Numbered from the stretch's first letter, positions 25,844 through 35,203 are shown. The stretch: 64,000 nt of DNA from Thermoplasmata archaeon (GCA_021820525.1 JAKADM010000001.1:62001-126000), one strand, 5' to 3'. Notes: generated from the sequence alone by a model not told the origin. Made by a program: numbers and translations.

Positions 25844-26212
25844 TCATCTTTCAATGCTTTTAATCATGTCCAGTAATATATCCTTTTCTGGCATTGATTC
25901 AATTGCCCTCAGGAGGTTCATACTGTCCACCATCCTCTCATCATCAGGGAGTTCAAACTGCGCTTCAAGTCTTACGGCCATAAGATCCCTGAGATTCACA
26001 TCCTTGAGTGACAGGAAAACCTCCATGCTGAGTCTGCATATATTTTCATACTGCTGATCATCCGTAACCTTTGAAATATTCTCAAGAAAATTGATGAATA
26101 GTTGAACCTGCTCATCCCTGTTCCTGCTCAATACATCATGATAAAAAGATCCCAGTGTTTCCTTCTTCTGTGCCTCGTTTTGCTTTATGAATTCATGGTA
26201 ATTTATCTTCAT
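25844..26212 (-). CDS. Hypothetical helical protein (122 aa)
   Basis: From ATG 26212 (MKINYHEFIKQNEAQKKETLGSFYHDVL) the protein is almost entirely helical and acidic (FINFLENISKVTDDQQYENICRLSMEVFLSLKDVNLRDLMAVRLEAQFEL). A longer frame to 26296 would overlap the upstream reductase gene and is not favoured. It follows that gene by 43 nt on the same strand. No family recognised. Confidence 0.6.
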   Translation of the reverse strand: MKINYHEFIKQNEAQKKETLGSFYHDVLSRNRDEQVQLFINFLENISKVTDDQQYENICRLSMEVFLSLKDVNLRDLMAVRLEAQFELPDDERMVDSMNLLRAIESMPEKDILLDMIKSIER

Positions 26213-26255
26213 GATTGTAATAGATGCAGCATGGTATAATAAGCTATTTACTCTA

Positions 26256-27641
26256 TTATTCAGGGCCATTCCATGCCCTTGCTGCCTTTGATACACCCTC
26301 GTTTGTTGTAGGGTGCTGATCGGGGAATCTTGCCATATCCATTACTGTGAGTGAATTGAATACAGCAGTTCCTATCTCATTGATCAGTTCAGGTGCATCC
26401 AGTCCCACTACCCATCCTCCAACTATCCTGCCTGTCTTTCTGTCAAAAAACAGCCTTATCTCCCCATCCTGCTCCTCATACATCTGTGCTCTTGCATCTC
26501 CTGACATTGCATAGGATGTTTCCACTATGTCCATGCCTTTTTCCTTAGCTTCATTTCTCAGTATTCCAATATATGAAACTGGTGGATAGGTGAATATGGA
26601 GACAGGTACGTTCAGGAAATCCATCCTGTCTTCATGCTGTCCCATTATGTTGTTGGCGGCAACAAGTGATTCCCTGACTGCAGCATGAAAATATGGTGTT
26701 CTTCCAGTAATATCACCTGTGGCATAGATGTTTGGAATGTTCGTCTGGAGTGTGTCGCTGACTTCTATTATTCCTTTGCTGCTGTATTTCACCCCTGTGA
26801 GATCGATTCCATCAGGAACAACGCCCTTCCTGCCTACTGCAAGCAGGACTTCTCCGGCTTCCATTTCCATATCCTCCCCGTTCTCCGTGTAGTTTATCTT
26901 CAGCTTTCCCCTCTTTCCAGTTACATCTCTTATGGATGTATTCAGGTGAACACGAAAAGGAGTTATAAGTGGATATGCAATCTTTACAAGATCCTGATCA
27001 ACATTCCTCAGGACAGTTTCCGTCCTGACAAAAAGATGCACCTCTGTTCCGAGCATGTGGAACATGCCTGCAACCTCAAGTGCTATATATCCACCGCCAA
27101 CAATGACCATCTTATCAGGGATATTCCTGAATGCTGTGCCAAAGGAGAATATGTCATCGCTCGTGATGCACAGATCGGAACCTGGAAATGATATCCTCGA
27201 TACCACCGTTCCGGTTGCTATTATCGCATAATCAAATTCAACTGATACCTTCCCATCCTCAGTTGAAACATCCGCACTGTTTCTTCCTGTGAAGCTGACA
27301 GTTCCCTTTAAGAATTCGAGGTTCTTGAATTCGGACATTTCCCTGTCATGTTGATCAAAACGTATCTGCTGGACATCATCTTTGTGCTTCTGTATTGAGC
27401 TGAAATCTGCATGATTTTTCGAACCGAGCAGCCTCCCTGATCTTTCGTTTATCTCTATTAGTTCCCTGACAGTCTTTGATGGAATGCAGCCAAGATAGAG
27501 GCAGTTACCCCCAAGAACTCCCTTTGGATCTGCCATGAGCACTGTTTTTCCTGATCCTGCAAGCTTGAATGCGGCCGGATAGGCACCGCCACCTCCTCCT
27601 ATAATGAGTACATCAACTTTCATGTGTTTATATGGAATCAT
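26256..27641 (-). CDS. FAD-dependent pyridine nucleotide-disulfide oxidoreductase (dihydrolipoamide dehydrogenase-like)
   Basis: A class I flavoprotein disulfide reductase: FAD-binding GGGGGAYPAAFKL near the N-terminus, redox-active Cys pair GGNCLYLGCIPSK, NAD(P)-binding VGGGYIALEVAGMF, the second FAD motif YATGDITGRTPYFHAA, and C-terminal HPTTNEG with the catalytic His-Glu pair. Together these indicate dihydrolipoamide dehydrogenase or a mercuric-reductase-like relative; no E2/E1 genes lie nearby. The predicted start is ATG 27641, 23 nt after TATA-like GACTATAA, giving 461 residues. ATG 27623 (MKVDVLIIGG) and an upstream ATG at 27731 are alternatives. Confidence 0.85.
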   Translation of the reverse strand: MIPYKHMKVDVLIIGGGGGAYPAAFKLAGSGKTVLMADPKGVLGGNCLYLGCIPSKTVRELIEINERSGRLLGSKNHADFSSIQKHKDDVQQIRFDQHDREMSEFKNLEFLKGTVSFTGRNSADVSTEDGKVSVEFDYAIIATGTVVSRISFPGSDLCITSDDIFSFGTAFRNIPDKMVIVGGGYIALEVAGMFHMLGTEVHLFVRTETVLRNVDQDLVKIAYPLITPFRVHLNTSIRDVTGKRGKLKINYTENGEDMEMEAGEVLLAVGRKGVVPDGIDLTGVKYSSKGIIEVSDTLQTNIPNIYATGDITGRTPYFHAAVRESLVAANNIMGQHEDRMDFLNVPVSIFTYPPVSYIGILRNEAKEKGMDIVETSYAMSGDARAQMYEEQDGEIRLFFDRKTGRIVGGWVVGLDAPELINEIGTAVFNSLTVMDMARFPDQHPTTNEGVSKAARAWNGPE

Positions 27642-27660
27642 GGTACTTAAGAAGCTGACC

Positions 27661-27668
27661 TTATAGTC
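27661..27668 (-). promoter_or_regulatory. TATA-like box of the disulfide oxidoreductase gene
   Basis: GACTATAA on the minus strand stands about 23 nt before ATG 27641 and decides that start. Confidence 0.4.
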
Positions 27669-27868
27669 TGGATATACTGCATATAGTGGTAATGGAAAAT
27701 GAGCCTTTGCCCCGAAGGTTTCAATCCTCATTTATAATCACTATGCATGCAAATACGGATTAACTGAAGAGCAGGGTTAATCTGACATCTAAGTCTTAAA
27801 AAAGTGGCTCAACAGACTTATAGGTGATTCAGGCATTCCTGCGATACCGGTTACAGGAAAGAATGCGC

Positions 27869-28360
27869 ATGAATGATATGGTGGAAGAAGGCAAATTAAC
27901 ACTGAGAAAGAACAGAAGATTTCATCCATATCTTTTGAGGGTTGCATTGAAAGGCCTTGCCTTCAGCATTTATCCCATATTCATACAGGTATTCTCATAG
28001 ATCTATTCCGGTGGCCTTGTTTTCGTTGGGATCACCCTTTATGCCCAGTATGGGATATATTCACTGGTGTTCATGACAGGACCTGTTTTGGACAGGGTGC
28101 AGAACAAAAGGGCTATTTTTGTACTTTCCTATATGTCGATTGCGGCCTGCTCAATGTTTCTGGCGATTATGGTAGACGCGAAATCCCTTACTCCTGAAAT
28201 TCTTATAGGAGTGATTGTTGTCATAGCAATATCTGACAACTTTGCGTGGACTGCAGGCCACAGTGTCCTTGAAACTTTCCTGTGTGCTCTCCCGCTGTCT
28301 GTTCTCTCATATGGATTTGCGGGCACCTCAATCCTGGTTTCTCCTCCATCACGTTGTTGA
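27869..28360 (+). pseudogene. Truncated MFS transporter with an in-frame TAG
   Basis: From ATG 27869 (MNDMVEEGKLTLRKNRRF) the frame encodes a first membrane helix, meets TAG at 27998-28000, then continues IYSGGLVFVGITLYAQYG with an MFS motif A-like GPVLDRVQNKRAIF and two more helices (LSYMSIAACSMFLAIMV, LIGVIVVIAISDNFAW). It ends in a frameshifted tail. Only about a third of a normal 12-helix transporter remains. Confidence 0.65.
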
Positions 28361-28564
28361 GAAACCATTCAACAAGTTACTTTTTTCCTTTTTTGCTCTC
28401 CTTCAGAAAAATACTTATTATCTATTTCATTGCTTCTAACAGGCCCTGCATATTTTCACCTCTTCAAATCTCAAATGTGCAGGATCATTTCAATTTTACA
28501 GCAGATTCAGTACACTATGTTAAAATAAATGATAAATCAATGTATATATATGATATATGAATTA

Positions 28565-28577
28565 AAATATATATAGG
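28565..28577 (+). promoter_or_regulatory. TATA box of amt
   Basis: AAATATATATAGG is centred 29 nt upstream of the amt ATG, giving a leader of a few nucleotides at most. Confidence 0.5.
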
Positions 28578-28599
28578 GCATTCCTGTGATTGCGATTGT

Positions 28600-29871
28600 A
28601 TGACTATAAATCTGTTGAATAATTTTTGGGTTTTATTATCAGGTTTGCTTGTCTTTTCCATGACAATATCTGTAGGTTTTCTTGAAATAGGCGAGTTCAA
28701 CCTTAAAATGGATAGGAGTCTTTATAAAACCATTTTTATAACAGTTCTTTCACTTTTTTTCATGGGTCTGTTCGGTTTTGATCTGGCGTTTGCGCCAACT
28801 ATAGATGGAATTATAGGCAATCCTTTTTACCTCAATCCCTTTTTGGGCCTTTTCTCTTCAAATGTCACAGGAAATATGACAGATGTATTTTGGTTAACAG
28901 GGCAAAAATATTTTGATACTGGCCTATCTGCAGGAACTTATTTTATCTTCGAAACTGCTTTTGCTTCAGTAACTCTGGCACTTGTAGGGGTAGTTGTCCT
29001 TCGCAAAATTAAAATGTCATCATTTATACTGTTTTCAGGCGTTTACCTTACGTTTATATGGACTATTCCAGCGGCATGGATCTGGAATCCCACTGGATGG
29101 CTCTATGAAATGGGTGTGCGTGACTTCGCAGGTGGTCTGGTTGTTCACGGAGCTGCGGGTTTTGCTGCCCTGGCCATAATGGTTCGAATCTGGCAGGAGG
29201 AAAAGAAAAAGGGGTTAACAGAGACAAAGAAGGAATCTATTAATGTAAATTCAAGCTGGCTCACCCTTTCCATACTCCTTTTGTGGATAGGATGGTTTGG
29301 CTTTAATCCTGGAAGTGAGCTGGGTTTCACTGAAGAAACAATAATTGTTGTAATTACCACATTCCTGGCAGCTGCCTCCGCAATGATATCTGTTATGCTT
29401 ACAGAATACATACTAACACGCAGGGAACCAGATCTAATTTATGCTGTAAATGGCATCCTTATGGGGTTAATAGTCATAACTCCTCTGGCTGGATACGTGA
29501 GTCCAGGAAGTGCTGTAGTTCTGGGATTCATAAGTGGGCCACTGTTTATCTATGCAGAAAAGTATCTTTCCAGACCTAAGTGGTACAGCGATCCCGTTGG
29601 CATTTTACCCGGGCACACAGTTGGTGGGCTTTTTGGTCTATTAATGATAGCATTTTTTACACAGAGATATTTCTCTGCTTCGTCAGGGGCAATAAACCTT
29701 CCAAACGGAATATTTTTCAATGGAGGATTAAGTGCCCTTCATCAGCTCGGTCTGGAGTCATTTGCAATTTTGGTGGTAGGTTTGTTTGCATTTATTTCCT
29801 CATATGTAACTGTATACATTATAAGTTATCTTTCCAATGGTATACTACTGGGAGATGAATATTCAAAATAA
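28600..29871 (+). CDS. amt: Ammonium transporter Amt
   Basis: A 423-residue polytopic protein with the Amt hallmarks: DFAGGLVVHGAAGFAAL with the first pore His, GWFGFNPGS, a later GHTVGGLFG with the second pore His, and eleven or so membrane helices. It imports ammonium. Unlike many organisms, no glnK/PII gene lies beside it. The glutamate dehydrogenase gene 1.7 kb downstream would use the imported ammonium, although several genes lie between and co-transcription is not implied. Confidence 0.93.
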   Translation: MTINLLNNFWVLLSGLLVFSMTISVGFLEIGEFNLKMDRSLYKTIFITVLSLFFMGLFGFDLAFAPTIDGIIGNPFYLNPFLGLFSSNVTGNMTDVFWLTGQKYFDTGLSAGTYFIFETAFASVTLALVGVVVLRKIKMSSFILFSGVYLTFIWTIPAAWIWNPTGWLYEMGVRDFAGGLVVHGAAGFAALAIMVRIWQEEKKKGLTETKKESINVNSSWLTLSILLLWIGWFGFNPGSELGFTEETIIVVITTFLAAASAMISVMLTEYILTRREPDLIYAVNGILMGLIVITPLAGYVSPGSAVVLGFISGPLFIYAEKYLSRPKWYSDPVGILPGHTVGGLFGLLMIAFFTQRYFSASSGAINLPNGIFFNGGLSALHQLGLESFAILVVGLFAFISSYVTVYIISYLSNGILLGDEYSK

Positions 29872-30255
29872 ACTCTACATTTTTAAAGACCGGTTGATGT
29901 AAAAATATTCTTAAAATTTGTCTTAAAATAGTCTAAGGATTTTTCTCCTGACATTATAATATAAGAAAGGATGGACCCATTTAAAATGTGGTACATAGTA
30001 AAGCAGGAAAATATAGAATGAGTAATAGAAATATCTTATTCTATGAGAACCTTTTTAAAATCTTTATCAGGAATAAGGAAGAAATAAAGGCCAAAGAAAT
30101 TATACATAGTTCTGATTGAAATAACAGTTAGGGCTTTTAAGAAAGGTATGGTTGCCCATGGCGTGAAAGTGATGTGTAAATGGGATTCAATGAAATTACA
30201 TCAAAACTTAGTCTTTTGTTGAACAACTCTAAGCTTTTTAAACGTGAGATCATTC
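29872..30255. other. Intergenic region without recognised genes
   Basis: About 380 bp, A+T-rich, between amt and the MazG-like gene. No reading frame, tRNA or convincing guide-RNA box set was found. Confidence 0.5.
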
Positions 30256-30618
30256 ATGTCCATGGATTTCAGTTTAAAGGATTCATTCAAAGAATACGAG
30301 AAAATGCAGGCAAGGACCTCTGGAGAAAAGAGCAATCTAATTAACGCGGCACTGGGTCTATGTGGTGAAGCTGGAGAAGTTGCCGATCTAATAAAGAAGA
30401 GTGAGTTTCAGGGTCATGAACTTAGTGAAGAAAAACTGGTTGAGGAGCTTGGAGATATTTTGTGGTATATCAGCGAGGCTGCAAGATTAATTAATGTCAG
30501 TCTCTGTGAAATTGCGGAGAAAAATATTCTGAAACTTAAAAAGAGATATCCGGATGGATTTTCAACAGAGAGGAGCGTTAACCGGGAGGAGTATGGAAAA
30601 GCGAATAATCACAAGTGA
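30256..30618 (+). CDS. MazG-like nucleotide pyrophosphohydrolase
   Basis: A 120-residue all-alpha NTP pyrophosphatase: the metal-binding helix LGLCGEAGEVADLIKK (ExxE) and the second helix EELGDILWYISEAA (ExxD). Such proteins hydrolyse non-canonical or surplus (d)NTPs. It is a single-domain version, much shorter than the tandem MazG of bacteria. ATG 30256 is used; GTG 30244 and ATG 30262 are near alternatives. Confidence 0.85.
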   Translation: MSMDFSLKDSFKEYEKMQARTSGEKSNLINAALGLCGEAGEVADLIKKSEFQGHELSEEKLVEELGDILWYISEAARLINVSLCEIAEKNILKLKKRYPDGFSTERSVNREEYGKANNHK

Positions 30619-30684
30619 TTTTTATAAGGACATATTTGGTGTAAAATTCACAAAATATTAAAGCGAATACACCATTGGCTTTCT

Positions 30685-31047
30685 ATGTTTGACTTGGAAA
30701 GGCATAAAAGACTAAAAAATGCAGAGAAGGTTAGAAAGGGAAATGAAGGGGAGGTTTTTAAGAAGATTTTTAACATTCTTAAAAGTTCAGGAGACGGAAA
30801 AATTCACTTGAATGGTTTTGTTCTTGAATATAAGTATGCTGAAGTATTCACAGATAATCACAAAGAGCTTGGAGTCATTGAAAATATACCTGAATCACTG
30901 GAAGATACCCAATCTATGAGTTTTGATGTAATCACAGACGGAAAGAAGGAGAGGGAAATTCTCTTTGAAAGAAGTTCGGTCAGTCTTTTCCCAATGGATC
31001 TTGATAGATATGAAAGAAAAATCCTCAAGGAAATTATGGAATCATAG
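30685..31047 (+). CDS. Hypothetical protein (120 aa)
   Basis: A basic N-terminal helix (LERHKRLKNAEKVRKGNEGEVFKKIFNIL) followed by strands (KIHLNGFVLEYKYAEV, REILFERSSVSLFP) and a C-terminal helix (DRYERKILKEIME). No motif that I recognise. It is 66 nt downstream of the MazG-like gene and 51 nt upstream of the RidA gene, all on the same strand. Probably a lineage-specific protein. Confidence 0.65.
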   Translation: MFDLERHKRLKNAEKVRKGNEGEVFKKIFNILKSSGDGKIHLNGFVLEYKYAEVFTDNHKELGVIENIPESLEDTQSMSFDVITDGKKEREILFERSSVSLFPMDLDRYERKILKEIMES

Positions 31048-31098
31048 GGAGTTAATATAAGATAAAAATACCTATAAACTTCTCAACAATGACTGTTT

Positions 31099-31467
31099 AT
31101 GGGAATAAGAAGATTAAGTTTGTCTGATGTTCCAAGAGCAGGAAGTTACTCACATTCAGTATCTGTGGGTAACATACTGTTTATTTCAGGTCAACTTGGA
31201 GTTTCCAGTGAAACGAAAAAGGACTTCAGGGCACAGTTCAATTTAGCCATGAGCAATATAAAGAAAATTTGTCAAGCAAATGGTACAGGGTTGGAAAACA
31301 TTCTTAAGATGGTTGTATATATAAGTAACGCCTCATATTTCGACGAAATGAATAAGATTTTCAGTGAAATCTTTGAGGATTATCCGCCAGTCAGGACAAC
31401 CATTGTTTGTTCATTCCCGAATCCTGATGCACTGGTTGAGCTGGAAGCTACGGTTTTTGTTAGCTGA
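31099..31467 (+). CDS. RidA family (YjgF/YER057c) protein
   Basis: A 122-residue trimeric-fold protein with FISGQLGV, LENILKMVVYISN and the ligand-binding Arg in PPVRTTIV, followed by VELEATVF, all typical of RidA. The family hydrolyses reactive imines/enamines formed by PLP enzymes such as threonine dehydratase. A TATA-like ACCTATAAAC lies about 24 nt before ATG 31099. Confidence 0.9.
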   Translation: MGIRRLSLSDVPRAGSYSHSVSVGNILFISGQLGVSSETKKDFRAQFNLAMSNIKKICQANGTGLENILKMVVYISNASYFDEMNKIFSEIFEDYPPVRTTIVCSFPNPDALVELEATVFVS

Positions 31468-31586
31468 GTGGCCAATAATTTTTATTTCTTTTAATTCATA
31501 ATGACTTAACTTTAAAAGACAGGTAAATAAAAGGCTAAAAGGTTTAAACGGTGATAAGCATACCTTATTTACCGTAAGGTGAAAAA

Positions 31587-32837
31587 ATGGCAGAAGATTT
31601 GGATCCGTTCGATATAGCTGTTAAACAGCTCGAAAAGGCAGCAAAGGTCATGAAATTGGATGCTCAGGCACTTGAAATTTTAAAGGCGCCTCAGCAGATT
31701 TTGCAGGTAAGCCTGCCCGTCAGAATGGATGACGGAAAGGTTAAGGTTTTTACAGGATTTAGAGTTCATTACAACAATGCAAGGGGCCCGGTAAAGGGTG
31801 GAATTAGATTCCATCCTGATGAGACACTTTCCACTGTAAAGGCTCTCTCCGCATGGATGACATGGAAAACAGCAGTCGTTGACATTCCGCTGGGAGGAGC
31901 AAAGGGTGGAATAATCTGCGATCCTAAGAAGATGAGCGCTGGAGAACTTGAGAGATTGAGCAGAGCATATGTGAGGGCACTGGGAGAATTCATTGGACCT
32001 GAGATAGATGTGCCGGCACCAGATGTTTACACAACACCGCAGATAATGGCATGGATGATGGACGAATATGAGAATATTGTCAGGAAATCCGCACCTGGTG
32101 TAATAACAGGAAAGCCACTGACACTTGGAGGCTCGCAGGGAAGGGGAGATGCCACTGCAAAGGGAGGAATGTATGTCCTTAAAGTGGGAGCAAAAAAGAA
32201 GGGTGTAGATCTTTCAAAGGCAACAGTAGCGGTTCAGGGATTTGGAAACGCAGGCCAGTTTGCACTTAAGCTTGTAAAGGAGCACTTCGGTTCAAAGGTA
32301 GTTGCAATATCTGATACAAAGGGAGGAATATATCTTGAGAGTGGTCTTGACTTTGATAAGCTCATGGAGCACAAGAAGAAGCACGGAACAGTCCAGGACT
32401 TCCCAGGCGCAAAGAACATAACCAATGAAGAGCTGCTCGAGCTCGGTGTGGATGTACTCATACCTGCAGCAATAGAAAACCAGATAACGGGTTCAAACGC
32501 CGCCAAGATAAAGGCAAAGATCATACTGGAGCTTGCAAACGGACCAACAACACCTGAAGCAGATGAAATCCTTTACAAGAATGGTGTCCTCGTTCTCCCA
32601 GACTTCCTTGCAAACGCAGGAGGAGTAACAACATCATACTTCGAGTGGGTTCAGAACATTGGCGGATACTACTGGACACTTGATGAGGTCTACGAGAAAC
32701 TGGACAAGAAAATGACTGCAGCTGCAGAGGCAGTGCTTGAGACTTCAGATAAGTATAAGGTTGATCCCAGAACTGCTGCATATGTCATATCCGTACAGAG
32801 AGTGGCAGATGCAATGAAGGCAAGAGGATGGTACTGA
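31587..32837 (+). CDS. gdhA: Glutamate dehydrogenase (Glu/Leu/Phe/Val dehydrogenase family)
   Basis: A 416-residue enzyme with the substrate site VKGGIRFHP, the catalytic lysine region [28 protein letters not shown], and the dinucleotide-binding [17 protein letters not shown]-terminal [17 protein letters not shown]. It interconverts 2-oxoglutarate plus ammonium and glutamate. AAGGTGA lies 5 nt before the ATG, so the messenger has a leader. The gene is rich in preferred codons such as GGA, AAG and ATA, suggesting strong expression. Confidence 0.95.
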   Translation: MAEDLDPFDIAVKQLEKAAKVMKLDAQALEILKAPQQILQVSLPVRMDDGKVKVFTGFRVHYNNARGPVKGGIRFHPDETLSTVKALSAWMTWKTAVVDIPLGGAKGGIICDPKKMSAGELERLSRAYVRALGEFIGPEIDVPAPDVYTTPQIMAWMMDEYENIVRKSAPGVITGKPLTLGGSQGRGDATAKGGMYVLKVGAKKKGVDLSKATVAVQGFGNAGQFALKLVKEHFGSKVVAISDTKGGIYLESGLDFDKLMEHKKKHGTVQDFPGAKNITNEELLELGVDVLIPAAIENQITGSNAAKIKAKIILELANGPTTPEADEILYKNGVLVLPDFLANAGGVTTSYFEWVQNIGGYYWTLDEVYEKLDKKMTAAAEAVLETSDKYKVDPRTAAYVISVQRVADAMKARGWY

Positions 32838-32966
32838 CCATTCTCAAGCCCAATCATTTTTAAATTTTATATAATCCAGGCCCTTTTGGAATAATAGGGA
32901 AATTCCAACTTCAAAGCATTTACACATCTCGTAATTCTTTTATAATTATGAATAATACAGTCAGAA

Positions 32967-33038
32967 GCGAGAATAGTGTAGTGGTTATCACAGGGGCTTC
33001 CCAAGCCCTTAACCCGGGTTCGAATCCCGGTTCTCGCA
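32967..33038 (+). tRNA. tRNA-Gly (anticodon CCC)
   Basis: Acceptor GCGAGAA pairs with TTCTCGC; anticodon arm GGGGC-TTCCCAA-GCCCT gives CCC; T arm CCGGG-TTCGAAT-CCCGG. CCA is not encoded. Confidence 0.95.
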
Positions 33039-33140
33039 TGTTAATTTGTCATATGGTAATTTTCCAGAACTTAAGGAATGGCTATATGTAATCATTTATT
33101 GATTAGCAATAGAAATATATCTTAATGAAATACCCTAAAG

Positions 33141-33644
33141 ATGGCAGGAAGAATAAAAGTAATAAATGACCCGGGGGAGCTTGTATCAATATTCAGAGCT
33201 TCCGATACAGATATAAAGAGAAAGCTGTTGATAGACCTGTCCACCAGCTGGATTACGCTTCCAAAGATTCAGGAGAAATATGGTATTGAAGGAAAAAGGG
33301 CCTTACTTTACCTGGATAAGATAAAAATGCTTGAAAGCCAGTGGATGACCGGAGAAAACGGTCCGGAAAAGGCTTACCACACATTTTATAATAACGTGCA
33401 GATTAACTTGATGGGAACAATGACGGAACTTGCAGATATAATATATGCAACAACCCTTCCTGACCAGAAACTGGAAGAATACGAAAAGGAGATAGAATCC
33501 ATGATGCCTCCAGGAGACGGGGTTTTCCTTGGGGAAGTCGCTGAAAAGCTTGGTGTTTCCCAGACTCTACTTAAGGGGCTTGTTAAAAGGTCAAGAAACC
33601 TCCAAATCAAAGGTTTCAAAATAGAGAAAGTTCTTGAAGAATGA
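33141..33644 (+). CDS. Winged-helix (ArsR-like) archaeal regulator
   Basis: A 167-residue protein with an N-terminal winged-helix pattern (DTDIKRKLLIDLSTSWITLPKIQEKYGIEGKRALLYLDKIKMLE) and a C-terminal second helical domain (VFLGEVAEKLGVSQTLLKGLVKRS), resembling archaeal ArsR-type proteins conserved next to tRNA-modification genes. A TATA-like GAAATATATC lies about 26 nt before the ATG. The last 4 nt overlap the trm56-HD start (ATGA), so they form an operon. Confidence 0.7.
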   Translation: MAGRIKVINDPGELVSIFRASDTDIKRKLLIDLSTSWITLPKIQEKYGIEGKRALLYLDKIKMLESQWMTGENGPEKAYHTFYNNVQINLMGTMTELADIIYATTLPDQKLEEYEKEIESMMPPGDGVFLGEVAEKLGVSQTLLKGLVKRSRNLQIKGFKIEKVLEE

Positions 33645-34705
33645 CAGGAAAAATATTTGTATACCGATATGGTCACAGACCAGCCAGGGATAAGAGGATA
33701 ACGACCCATGTTGCCCTCACCGCAAGGGCATTTGGGGCTGAAGGTATCCTCATAGATTCACCAGATAAGACCATTGAGGAGGGTGTAAAAAAGGTAACAT
33801 CCAATTTCGGAGGCCAGTTTTCCATAGAAACAGGCATTTCTCTGGAAAGATTTCTTTCAAAAGGAAATAAATTCATACATCTCACAATGTATGGTGTACC
33901 CCTGTCAGAAAATGAAGAGAGAATAAGAAAACTTGTGGAAGAACATGATCCAGTTTATATTTTTGTGGGGGCGGAGAAGGTTCCTGGAGTTGTGTATTCG
34001 AAGAGTTCAATCAATATATCAGTGACAAATCAGCCCATAAGTGAGGTATCGGCCCTTGCCCTGTTGATGGATCGAATCTTCCAGGGGAAAGAACTTGCTG
34101 AAAAAAGGATTGGGTCTACAAGAGTAATTCCAAACGAAAGAGGGAAAACAATAGAATTTGTCCCTGACAAGCCAAAATGTTTGGAAATGCTGAAAAACCA
34201 TGGAGCCTCTTCAGAACTTATTGAACACAGCCTTGCAGTGGAATTTATTGCTGACAGGATATGCAATTCTGTGGAATGCGATTATGATATTGTTGTTGCA
34301 TCTGCCCTTCTCCATGACATTGGCAGAACTGTTGATAATAGCATTAGGCATTCCGTTGAGGGAAAAAAGATACTTCAGAGGGAGAGGGTTTCGAAAAAAA
34401 TACAGGATGCTGTGTTAAAACATATAGGTGGAGGATTGACTCCTGAAGAGGTTAAAAATCTTGGTCTTCCAGAGGAGGATATGATGCCATCCACAGTTGA
34501 AGAAAAAATAGTCTGCACGGCAGATAATCTTATTAAGGGTAATCAAAGAATCTCCATAAGGGACCAGATAGAAAGGTACAAAAGAAAGGGACTGGGAGAT
34601 GCGGCAAAAAGAATTGAGAATATGTATGAAGAGATCTGTAATATGGCAGGATTTGACATAGATGGGATAAGCCTGTGGAATGATGAGAAAAAGGGATCTT
34701 TATAG
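33641..34705 (+). CDS. trm56: tRNA (cytidine(56)-2'-O)-methyltransferase Trm56 fused to an HD domain
   Basis: Residues 1-175 match archaeal Trm56, a SPOUT methyltransferase: VYRYGHRPARDKRITTHVALTARAFGA, LTMYGVPL, VFVGAEKVPG and VTNQPISEVSALALLMDR. Residues about 180-340 form an HD phosphohydrolase domain with His 196 (IEHSLAV), HD at 225-226 (ALLHDIGRT), His 237 (IRHSVEG) and a later ADNLI Asp. Trm56 methylates C56 in the T loop of tRNAs. The HD half suggests a linked nucleotide or RNA phosphohydrolase activity. It is followed within 450 bp by two tRNA genes. Confidence 0.9.
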   Translation: MTGKIFVYRYGHRPARDKRITTHVALTARAFGAEGILIDSPDKTIEEGVKKVTSNFGGQFSIETGISLERFLSKGNKFIHLTMYGVPLSENEERIRKLVEEHDPVYIFVGAEKVPGVVYSKSSINISVTNQPISEVSALALLMDRIFQGKELAEKRIGSTRVIPNERGKTIEFVPDKPKCLEMLKNHGASSELIEHSLAVEFIADRICNSVECDYDIVVASALLHDIGRTVDNSIRHSVEGKKILQRERVSKKIQDAVLKHIGGGLTPEEVKNLGLPEEDMMPSTVEEKIVCTADNLIKGNQRISIRDQIERYKRKGLGDAAKRIENMYEEICNMAGFDIDGISLWNDEKKGSL

Positions 34706-34767
34706 GTGCCAGATTTCCTTACATAATTCGAAAAACTTAATTGCCACTGTTTAATTAACCAAAGCAA

Positions 34768-34840
34768 GCCGCTGTAGCTCAGCTGGTAGAGCACCCGCCT
34801 GTTAAGCGGGCGGTCGTCGGTTCGAACCCGACCGGCGGCG
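34768..34840 (+). tRNA. tRNA-Asn (anticodon GTT)
   Basis: Acceptor GCCGCTG pairs with CGGCGGC; anticodon arm CCCGC-CTGTTAA-GCGGG gives GTT; T arm GTCGG-TTCGAAC-CCGAC. Discriminator G; CCA not encoded. Confidence 0.95.
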
Positions 34841-34846
34841 TTTTTT
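34841..34846 (+). terminator. Oligo-T terminator after tRNA-Asn
   Basis: Six T residues directly follow the tRNA 3' end, a typical archaeal intrinsic termination signal. Confidence 0.5.
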
Positions 34847-35129
34847 CATAGTTTACAAGGAATTTGGGTTTGTCGTGTTTTGGGGATGGGTTTTTATATA
34901 ATTTATATGAAGCATTTCTTTAGTAATATTGTAAAAATCTAATTTGATCAGACAAACTAAATCAATTCCGACGAAATAGAAAATTGAATCTTCTTTTTTA
35001 AACTTATAAAGATGAGGGTGATCAATTCAGGGATAGAATGAATTGGCCAGAGAAAAATCATAAAAACATTTTGAGTTGGGCTTACACTATTAGAAAAGTT
35101 TAAGTGAATTTTAACATTCTCATCTTACT

Positions 35130-35203
35130 GGGGTTGTAGCTTAGCTAGGTAGAGCGCCTGGCTCATAACCAGGTGGTCATTGGTTCGAATCCGATCAGCC
35201 CCA
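35130..35203 (+). tRNA. tRNA-Met (anticodon CAT)
   Basis: Acceptor GGGGTTG pairs with CAGCCCC; anticodon arm CCTGG-CTCATAA-CCAGG gives CAT; T arm ATTGG-TTCGAAT-CCGAT. The acceptor does not start AGC as archaeal initiators do, so elongator Met or tRNA-Ile2 (agmatidine-modified CAT) are the choices; they cannot be separated here. CCA not encoded. Confidence 0.9.

Noticed and set aside
26685-27191. 168-codon open frame on the plus strand
   Set aside because: It lies entirely antisense to the well-supported disulfide oxidoreductase gene and has no protein-like features.
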